A stretch of 64,000 nt of DNA from Tridacna crocea (Eukaryota > Mollusca > Bivalvia > Cardiida > Cardiidae), in NCBI GenBank assembly GCA_943736015.1, contig OX031069.1, positions 21,085,235 to 21,149,234 of the forward strand, in the 5' to 3' direction. The translations under genes and the position numbers were made by a program. The notes below the pieces were generated by a model that was not told the DNA's origin, made no database searches, and saw only the letters and a program-made list of their open reading frames with translations. This document shows, piece by piece, positions 1 through 10,500 of the stretch. Each line of letters begins with the position of its first letter. Within the stretch, counting starts at the first letter, position 1.

Positions 1-16
1 GTTTGGGAAAGGGTTA
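1..16. repeat. Family A MITE, right terminus cut by window edge
   Basis: The first bases match the right end of family A copies such as the one ending at 9892 (TTTGGGAAAGGGTTAA). The rest of this copy lies outside the window. Confidence 0.6.
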
Positions 17-107
17 ATAAATAAAATTATATTTACGATTTGATAGTAAAAACCTTAATATCGGTACGCTATCTAATGTGTATATGTTTTTGGGAATGAT
101 ATCTCTA

Positions 108-180
108 AAGCGGACATTGTGGATCCACAATCAGACTGCACGGTTTGTGCAGTCTGATCTTGATCTACATTGTTCATAAA
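108..180. repeat. Family B palindromic MITE (copy B1)
   Basis: The core CAGACTGCAC...GTGCAGTCTG forms a hairpin that continues into GATCTTGATCTACA on the right. The same core recurs at about 3.8, 16.25, 18.85, 25.1 and 55.9 kb. The left arm is degraded here. Confidence 0.7.
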
Positions 181-709
181 AGGTCAGAACAATAAAAAAG
201 CGAAATATTCTTTTCTTCATTTGATAAAATACTTATTGCCAACTTTCAGAGCAAGGAGATCCGATGTCTTTGGACCAATATTACGCAAAATACTGGTTAA
301 AAAAGAAACCCCATAAAGTATGGATATACGTATAGGTGCCTTAATTTAACAGAAATAATGTTGAATGCGGTGTTAAATGCCATACAAACACGAAAAGGTT
401 TTTCGCAACTTTTTCTTCAAATTAACTTTTTCTTAGTAATTAGTAAGGATATATTAATGTCATAACCGTGAGTCGTAATTTGGAGAAGAACTTGATAAGC
501 ATAGCTTTTGTTCTTATCCTTTTCCTCAGTATGTTTATCAAACGAGTGTATTGCCTTTTGCTTTATACAACTTTTATCTAATACTGAAGAATAAAATATG
601 TTTAAACTAAACAGAAAAAAGATCTATGTAGGACAAAAAATATCAGCTACACTCTGTGAGGTCTGATCTTGAAAAATACTCTCCACAATGGTGTTTATCA
701 TCTGAATGG
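181..709. other. Non-coding, AT-rich ferroportin intron sequence
   Basis: No convincing exon, RNA gene or repeat boundary was seen. By position it belongs to a ferroportin intron downstream of the exon at 1336-1554. Confidence 0.5.
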
Positions 710-1322
710 CATCTTCGCGAGCCAAGGTTACCATCACTACGTGGATCTTACCTTGGCAAATCGAGTCCGATTTCGATATTCCCGCGATACGCCCCCTATT
801 GGATGCTGATTATTAACGCCCTTTACATCATATTTCTTATACAATACAATACTTTATTCAATACTAAGGCCATCGGCCCATTGTACAATAGTACGAAATA
901 GCCAATGGAATATCGTTTAAAAACCGCTTACGAATACAATAATTTAACATGAAGCAATAACCACAAACGTACTTCGATATTCCATGGCCAGCTGCTGGGA
1001 TATAGATTGAAACCTCTGATAATTGATTGGTCACACTGAAACTTTCTGTAAATATTGTTCGTCTATGTTATTTTCGGAAATAAATCATTACAGATCCTGC
1101 ACACATCCACGGAGTTATTCATGTTTACTTCCTATCTTTATCCGAAAGGTCGCGACCTTGTTCTATTTTTATCAAAGATGAAATGCTACGAGCGATTTGA
1201 TACGGTGCAGTTAGAGCGAACTGCAACCAATGAAAATGCGTATCGGGGGAATGTTGAAATCAAGCTCGACCCGCCAAGGGTAGTGTAGCGTAGTGGATCG
1301 TCACCTTTGGCATGCGAAGATG
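710..1322. mobile_element. Family C TIR element (copy C1)
   Basis: The element opens with CATCTTCGCGAGCCAAGG and closes with the near-complement CCTTTGGCATGCGAAGATG. Copies C2 (2104-2649) and C3 (13933-14491) share ends and interior. It encodes no transposase, so it is non-autonomous. Each of the three copies retains an open frame of 77-93 codons near its right side (1055-1288 here). The right end stops 13 bases from the ferroportin exon boundary at 1336. Confidence 0.75.
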
Positions 1323-1335
1323 TCCGAATTGTTAC

Positions 1336-1554
1336 CTGCTACAGCGTTAGACTTATACTTCTTCTCTTTCAGTCTGGGTACCAGTTCATGAACTTTCCAC
1401 AGTAGGTAATACTCGACACCCACTGAGACCAGGTTCCAGCCACCAATAAAGAGCGCCCCGATGTTTTCCGAGGTGAAATACATTATCTGTCCTGTTGCTA
1501 TGGGGGCCACGATGTTCGTTATCATGTCTATGCCTTTAAGTTTGGCACTTGTTG
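1336..1554 (-). CDS. SLC40A1: Ferroportin coding exon 5
   Basis: The acceptor CACCAG precedes the exon. It encodes ATSAKLKGIDMITNIVAP and continues through ENIGALFIGGWNLVSVGVEY to a charged tail. The donor is GCAG|GTAACA in phase 1. This matches the family's membrane helices before the long cytoplasmic loop. The next exon is outside the window. Confidence 0.88.
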
Positions 1555-4500
1555 CTGGTGACAAAAAAGAAAATACACTTGAGCCAAGCTCTGTGAAAAG
1601 GGGGTTTAAGGCATCAGCAAAATGGTATCGACTCAGGTCAGAGTGAATACTTGCTTGATATAATACTTCATGGAGATGCGTTTATCTCTCCTTTTGCTAG
1701 AGCGTGGCTCATTTAACCCTTTCCCAAATGAAAAATTTTAGACTGTCCCAAAGTCAAAGTGTTTGCAGATGACACTTTTGAATTTGATGAAAATGGCAGG
1801 AAATTTTCCGACTAGGCTAGAAAACGCTGTGGGTAAAGGAGAAATTGCTCGTTACTTTTCCTACAGTGTTTTCTAAAGACTTGTACTGCAGACACGTAAA
1901 AACCAGGGCTTGTTTGAGAAAGAGTTTAATCTTTATCAAAATCTTGACCAACCTGGAAAGCAATTGCAACCTTAAAATTACATATAACCAAAATAATAGG
2001 ATTTGGCTACTGAAGGATACAAAGCATCGTGGGTAAAGGACAAAATGCTGATAACCAGCATTTTCTCCTTTTCCCACGATGCCTTTCAAAAGCCTTATTC
2101 TTCCATCTTCGCAAGCCAAGGTTACGATCACTACTTAGATCTTACCTTGGCTGATTGAGCCCGATTTCGAGATTCCCGCGACACACCCCCTATTGGATGC
2201 TGCTTATTATCTCCCTTTTCATCATATTTCTTATAGCCAATGAAATGTCGTTTTACAAACCGCTTACGACTACAATAATTTAACATAATAACCATAAACG
2301 TACTTCGACATTCCATGGCCAGGTGTTTGGATTAAGACTAAAACATCTGATAATTGATTGGTCACATTGAAACTTTATGTAAATATTGTTCGTCTATGTT
2401 TTCTTAGGTAATAAATCATTACAGATCCTGCACACAGCCACGGAGGTATTCATATTTACCTTGTTCTATTTTTATCGCGACCCTGTTCTATTTTTATCAA
2501 AGATGAAATGCTACGAGCGATTTGATTTGATGCAGTTAGAGCTAGCTGCAACCAATGAAAATGCGTATCGGGTGATTGTCGAAATCAAGCTCAATCCCCC
2601 AAGGGTAGAGTACCGTATAGTGGATCGTAACCCTTGGCTTGCGAAGATGCATTCTTCGGGTTGTTAACACACAGAAATACAAGGTAATGTTTATATGTTT
2701 CGAGGTCGTTTAACATTCTCATTAGCAAAGTCCAACTATATCAGTGATTGGTTTATTGATTGATTGAATGATTGATTGATTGATGTTTTACGCTGTTTTT
2801 AATAATGTTACAATTGTACGGTCATTGCAAGGACAGCGACAGACCATATAGTCATGTATTCCCTGGGTCTAGCCTATACTATCTTGCCAAAGTCCACGAA
2901 TAACGTAGTACTTCAAATGAGGCTGCAAGCAGAGGCACCAGGTATGACGACAAAGCTCACTACCCACTCACATATTGACTTCTGCTGTTAAACCAGTGTC
3001 CCAATTTTTTTTTTTTTTTTTTCGAAAGAAGACAATTTTGTTTGAAAATTCGCCGAGGGAGTCAGGATATAGTATGGTGATCTATACCTTTAAGTTTGGT
3101 CAAAACCCTTGCATACCAATGGACGTGGCAAATGAAACTTCGGTAGGTTTCTGTGTTTGTTCGTCTTTTTCTTTGTAAAATAATTGTTTGTGTGATTCAG
3201 TCATACCGCAGGGAGAACTCAGTTTTCACGAGTTTCCCCGGTAGTAGACTTAGATAAGGAGGTGCTCAGTGACTAGTGTCGCAGCTTGAATCGAACCATG
3301 ATCTCCTGATATCAAGTTTAACACCATCATCAAAGCCATGAAAGACCTCTTTCGATACACCACAGTCATTACTTACATGTTATAACTGTCAGCCTGTTGA
3401 AACGGCTGAAAGTATCAAATAAATAAGTAAAGAAAGGAAGAACACTTAACGTTTTAGGTTTAATGAAACAATGAACTACATGTATAGTATACCTGCTAGG
3501 AGGTCTGTATCATTCTCACAAATTTCCACAATCCAGTCTCTCTCTACGGCTATAGTCGTTCCAGCACTCGCTAACTGGGATACAGTGGCAAGTGTAATAA
3601 TAATAACGTAGGTCAAAGTGAGTAACCCCGAGTTAGGCCAGTAAGATTCTATCTCCTCTTTATAAGTTATGACGAAATACAAGACGATGGAACAAGCAAC
3701 CACACTTACATTCTGTGCCAGTAACGTAGCTCGGGCCGCTGAAAGTAAAGTGTTCTTGTACACTTTATTTTAACCCTTAGGCTGCTAAGCGCGACTCACT
3801 GACCTTTTGCGGACAATGTAGATCAAGATCAGACTGCACAGAACGTGCAGTCTGATCTTGGATCTACACTGCCCGATAAGAAAATATTGTTCCTCAAAAT
3901 ACATATTTCAAAAAACAATATTTAGGTTCTTGATATCGAATGAAAAATTTGGATGTATTAATTTTGTTCTAATATATACAGTTTATCATATATACTCTTG
4001 AAAACAAAATGATTCATTCAATAAGAATTGAACTATAGCATTTTATTTAATAAATAATAAGAAACAGCATAGGCGCAACCAGGCATAAGCTTAAAAACCT
4101 TGGGATTAACGTCTCTGCGTATTTCACAGAGGAGAAAAAAGCAAAGAAAGGACTCATCACCGCAAGCCAAGGATACTAAGGTAGTACCCGTGGCAGCACG
4201 CCTCTTTAAAAATCGAAGCTCCCGCTGCCCCATTTTATTGGATGCGATCAAAACCCATCGCGTCCAATCAAACTATCCGTAACAAGAAATCTTTCGCAAA
4301 ACAGAAAACAATAATGCCGGTGTAATGCAGAAAAATTACCCCCATTACAAAATGACCCCCGGGTCATTTCTCGGCGTAGAGGAATGACCCATGGGTCATT
4401 TTTCGAAGTAGAGAAATGACCCATGGGTCATTCCTCTACGTCGAGAAATGACCGTGGGTCATTTTGTAATGGGGGTCATTTCTCTGCATTACACCGGCGC

Positions 4501-7500
4501 CCGTCAAAAAAGAAAGTTGTCGTGTTTGTGACGAAAACTTGCCAAAAAAGAGTAGACAATCGATATTTTATGAGTTTTTTTTTTTTAGTTTACGATCAAT
4601 TATGTGAAATATTAGGACGGGTTCCACAGCCAAATGATTGCGAATCATCGCATGTCTGTTCGTCTTGATTTAATTTCAGAAAATTGTGATGAATCCTGAA
4701 AGTGCAGCCATATTTGATGCATAGCCTTATAGGTTTATTACGAGCATTTTGAATGGTCAGAAATAACATCAGCAAAGGTTACGCAACTCGTGATTTTCGA
4801 TAAGTGGCGCAGCGGGAGTTTCGATCTTTAAAGAGGCGAGCGGCCAAGGGTAGGTAACGAACAAAGTGGAGTTAGTATCCTTGGCTTGCGAAGATGAGAA
4901 AAGACTGGGAAAATTGGCACTCCGTTCATCCTTTTTAGTTTGGGCTTTCACCTTAAATACATTCCTGGCTGCACCCTTGGAAAACTAAATACATTTCGCT
5001 CAGTCTACAAAGGTGTCTTCCTGAACATGTTAGTCTTTGGATAAAAGAAGGCATTTTTTTCCTTGTATCTTAATGATCATTTTTTTCGTATCTTCATTTT
5101 TATACTGAAAATTCATTACATTTGTGTATACTCACAAAATGTAGCATTTTTCCAATAACAAAATTTGCTTTTTTTTTGTAATCTACTGATAAAACATACC
5201 ATTTCTTTATACTATCAAAACATGCCGCTTTCATTTACATGCAAACAATTCATAGCGAACTGATAGCAGCAGAAAAGTAAATTGCCTTATTTTTCCGTTC
5301 GTTGTCTTGAAATCATATTGATCGTTCATTATGAGTTACGAGCTTTTAGTCTAACATCTGGATTGTTTTGTATAATGCACACAAAAAATGGGGGAAGGGG
5401 GGGGGGTTATTCCGTTCAGGTAGTTTTCTACAAAAGGTAGCATTGTATCATTGCTCATAGGCGGATTTCATCTACCTAAATAGGTACTCCTACTGACTAA
5501 AGTATGCATGGAATAGAAATCTCAATATCATAATCTTGTTAGGTTGTTTGTTAGTGAGAATATAGACACAAATCAGACATACAGAGAAACAGTAAGATAG
5601 GCAGACACTTAGACGCTCGGTCAGACAGACAGACACACACACAGCTACACAGACAGACAAAGACAAACAGGGAGTACCTCGCAGTCGAGGTGTTTTATCA
5701 ATCCAGTCCCCGACCAAAGTACCAAACAAAAGCACAGCGCCTCCAGTGGCGAAACCATTGGTCGCTGTCAGGAGTAACGAGTCAGGGGAGATAATCACCA
5801 TAAACAACCCAACACCAAACTGCCACATGCGATCTCCCTTAAATTTATAAAAGAAATTCTCAAAAACATGGTATAATAGACAGACAGACAGTTTGGCCAA
5901 AATCAATGCGAAATATGTGTGCACGTCGGGGCGAGCGAGAGAGAGAGAGAGGGCAAAAAGAATCAAGCTCCGACAAATACTGTTCTCTAAGATAAATTAC
6001 AAGAAAACATTGACACTACAAATCAGTTGTTTCTGAAATAGGGCACATTACAGCGGGTTTATTTTGACGCCAAGGGCATCATTTAAAACAAAAGTCGTGC
6101 AGGTACACGTGGTGATACTACATGACAAATATTTAATCTGGGCCATCTGGGATACGGTCTGGTTTTTATCGATCTGACAATGAAAGTACGATATGTTAAA
6201 AAACAAATTCAGTCCAAATAGAAAAACAAAGTTCATACGGGCTCGATCTGGTAATGAAGGTACCATATTTGAAATTAAAGCACTGAAACAGTCCATATAG
6301 TAAATAATATTGCAACCTCAAATGGCACTTTTTAAAAGCGAATAAAAATACAGTGCCGCTGTAATGCAGAGAAATGGCCCTCCCTTACAAAATGAGCCGG
6401 GTCATTATTTTAAGTAGAGAAATGACCCTAGAAGTCATATCACTATGTAGTGAAATGACAGGGATCATTATTCTACGTAGAAAAATGACCCAGAGGGTGA
6501 TTTGTCTGCGTAGAATATTGACCCTGGTCATTCCTCTACGTAGAGAAATGACCCATGGGTCATTTTGTATGGGAGGGTCATTTCTCTGCTTTAAATCGCC
6601 GCTCATATGGGAACACGACAATGATTAAGATTTTCTCTCCCTCCCCGAACATATTTTCGACTTTGTGTATGCCGGAAAGCTTCCTGTGGTGCATTTTGAA
6701 TATAATGAAAGGTTATCCATTCCTGGATAGATAGAGTGGTTTCTGTGACATTACCTGAGGTGTGCTTATAAACGATTTTTATTATATACCTAGCAGTGAA
6801 ATCCTGGAATTTCCCAGTGTAATAAATTTTGATATCATCACTAGTGACGATATCAACTTTCACTTTCACTTCCTGCCGTAATTTAGGAACTACTTTTTTT
6901 CGACTACATTTTTTTCGACTTTCAAGCGAAATATTAAAAATGATAATGTTAATAAGGTATATAATAAATAGAATAATCAACTGGTTATTTTTTACATGAA
7001 AAATATCTCACTCGGATGCGTCGTAAGGCGTTAAAAAAACTCGTGCTGCGCACTCGTTTTTTTAACGCCTAACAACGCATCCTCGTGAGATATTTTTCAT
7101 ATCAAAAATAACCAGTTGATTATCCTCTATTTTTCTACCATAAATACATAGAGGATAATCAACTGGTTGTTTTTGATATGAAAAATATCTCACGAGGATG
7201 CGTTGTTAGGCGTTGAAAAAACGAGTGCGCAGCACGAGTTTTTTTAACGCCTTACGACGCGTCCGAGTGAGATATTTTTCATATCAAAAATAACCAGTTG
7301 ATTATTCTATTTATTATATACCTTATTAACATCATTATTTGTAATTTTGCGTTTGAAAGTCGAAAAAAATGTCGAAAAAAAAGGTAGTTCCCAAATGACG
7401 TCAGGAAGTGAAAGTTGATAACGTCACTAGTGATGATATCAAAATTTATTACACTGGGAAATTCCAGGATTTCATTGCTAGGTATATAATAAAAGTATTT

Positions 7501-10500
7501 TCGCAATTCCCTAATTGCAGCCATGCTTTGGAAAAAAGAGTTTCATTTATATCAGAGGTGCATTTCACCGTGCAAGTCATCACATAATTATGGATCCATA
7601 TGGAGTGCAACATGCGAAAAGGTGCATTCGGACATTTGCGTAAAGTGTCGTCCCGGATTAGCCTGCGCAGTCCGCGCAGGCTAATCCGAGACGGCACTTT
7701 ACGACTACATTAGATTTTGTGCTACAGTAGACTTGCGTAAAACAGAAAATCACATAAAATCGGAAAGTGTCGTTTAGGATTGGCCTGTGCGGACTGCAGA
7801 CGCTGATCCGAGACGACACTTTACGCAAATGTCCGAATGACCTTTTTCGCGTGTTGCACTCCATATAATTCCATATAATTCATTACATGTAAAAAGCTGA
7901 TTGACTCATAATATAAATATTCCTGTGACACACCGGGTTAGATTCAATAATAAAGAAAGTTTGACCGGTCTAAAAACATACCCGAGCCAAATTATGAAGT
8001 GTGTTGATTTGATTTTTATCGCAGAAGATTATTTTTGTCATTCATTCAATCAAAATTGTAAATTGAAAAATTAAGTTTATGAAAACTTCATGCTTGGTTT
8101 TTTTTTCGGATTACATTTTTTACAGAAAATAATTTTCATGGTTTTTTTTCTTAATGTTTACAAAAGTTCAGTATTTTATGCTTCTCTTTTTTTAACTGTT
8201 TTGGCTTGTAGTCACCGCGCATGCGCAAACAACAAGTTTTCCTTTTTTTTTTTTGAAAAAGAGAGCCTTTTGTTTGCAAAATCGAGAATCATTTTCGTCA
8301 CAATACCATGGTTAACGTCCAGATATATGTCACAATTTATTTTTCTAAACATTTCTTTTACTTGCTTCAATTTATAGGATAAACAAAAGTGGCCGTTTAG
8401 AAGTCCGTGTCCGTGTAGTCGCAGCTGTATGGCAGAGATATTGTTGAAGGCGATGTCGCCTTTATTCTAATTCTTCCCACACGACAATACTACAGACTTG
8501 ACCAAACATTGTCTGCGCATGTACATTTTTTGGTAGATTCGACATGTCTTTTATGAGGCATCACTATCCGCGATGTCGGGCAGACTGTAGTAATACGTGC
8601 TGTAAAGTAGCAATGGAGAAAATGGCTTTTATCAATACGTTTTAGGAAAAATCAGGCCTGTTTTAGCCCTAGATTTCCCCAAAACTGCTGATCATATAGC
8701 TGAGTGAATGACACAAGATAGCGTTTTATTGAGTAAACGTTTATTTCAGTTTGAAATTCAAAGTGACGGTTTCCGCTTAGGAAAGTGGTTCGGTTCTGTA
8801 CCAAAGATGCCCAAATTAGATAGATGAGTATTTATAGAATGACATCTAGCGGGAGATAATGCTTGAACAAAAGCACCTACAGAATGAAATGTTTGCTCAA
8901 GTGTTCAGATTAATCTTTAAAGCACTGTGGTGAGGGAAGAAAATTCTGATTACCGACATTTTCTTCTTTTCCCAAAATGTTTTCAAAACTTGCCGCCAAA
9001 ATAAGTGATTGTTTGGGAAAGGATTAGAAGCGGCGACTACAAACCCAATTCAAACAAACAAATAAACGTACAAACGAGCAAACCAAACTATACCTACCCA
9101 CGCTGACAAGAAGTGGCTTAGATACACGTACCATTGTATTTTTAATGACAAACTTTTCTCTGAAAAATCAAAATTATGATTTTTGAGCTTTACCAATCGG
9201 TGAACAACAGTGTGTAATAACGACATTAGTTTTCTATCTGGCTGACAATGACGACTTAAATATGAGCAGCCATGATCTGACAAAGGGGAGCTTATTGAAT
9301 TTCCGTACTGCATAATACCTCAGGCCTCTGAAATTCCATTGGTCTATTACGGGATAAAGAATTTTTCATTGTTCTATCAAGGGATTAAAGAAGAATCCTT
9401 TTTTTCTTTTTTATCGGACACCGTTACTATAAATAACACATTGGTGTTTCCCTCTATATTCTATATAATAAGAAGCAGTTGCCACTGTGCTAGATATAGT
9501 AACGGTGTTGAAAATTTCACTATTCCGTAATACATACAGGCGATGCACCAATATATGCTTTCATAAGTGGACAAAGATGGATGAATGGAAATTCAAAGGC
9601 CTGTGATAATATCAAGGAAATCATCACATGATTATGGATCCATGACAGCCACTTTTTTTACTCTTTCAAAAACGACAGATTTTAGACTCTTCCAAACCAA
9701 AAGAGTTTGCAGACGACAATTTTAAATTTGGAGAAAATGGCAGTAAGTTCTCAAAAAGGGTAGAAAACACTGTCGGAAAAGGAGAAATTGCTTGTTACGA
9801 GCAATTTCTCCTTTTCCCACAGTGTTTTCAAAAGACTTTTACTGCAGACACGTAAAAACCAGGGCTTGTTTGGGAAAGGGTTAAACAAAAACCTGTATCA
9901 TACTGCAAAGATATTTCTCGCAATCTGATTGGATAATATGGCCCAAACATGTATCATGAACACTGGCAAAACCTACGTAAAACCAGTTTCCCTTTCGGAA
10001 GCCCCCTACTTCTAGACTACACTATCACCACGCATCCAAAATGGGGGCGTCGATCAAGATTAACCTCAAGATTAAGTGCCAAGCCGTACGTTTTAGCACC
10101 TATTAACAAGGTCTCAGTGACGTCAAATCCTAGTGATGTCAGTTTGTATTGAATTGGGGCACTGAGGTGGGGGGGATTGTACTACTTTGTCAGTTTTTAG
10201 AGCCCCCCCCCCCTAAAAAAAAACAACCTGTAAACTTTGCTTTACAAACATTGGAATGGTAAACCTTGACAGTATAATAAATTCGTTGTACGGTCAGGTG
10301 GCCTTCGGCTCGGGGCGACATGATTCACCACTGCCGTGAACAATATTAGTTGTACGGTCAGGTGGCATTCGACTTGGAAACTTGTTCACGGCTATGATGA
10401 ATCATGTCGCCCCGAGCCGAAGGCGAGATGGCCACATGATTCGACACAGCCGTGAACAAGTTTCCACGTCCCCTGCCACCTGACAGTACAACGAATTTAT

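Noticed and set aside
5490-5677. Cys/Ser-rich extension of ferroportin exon 3
   Set aside because: It is translation of a CAGA microsatellite past a good GT donor.
7599-7866. Possible structured non-coding RNA gene at the GC-rich palindrome
   Set aside because: The same palindrome recurs with TIRs at several loci, so a MITE is the simpler explanation; no tRNA or snRNA features seen.
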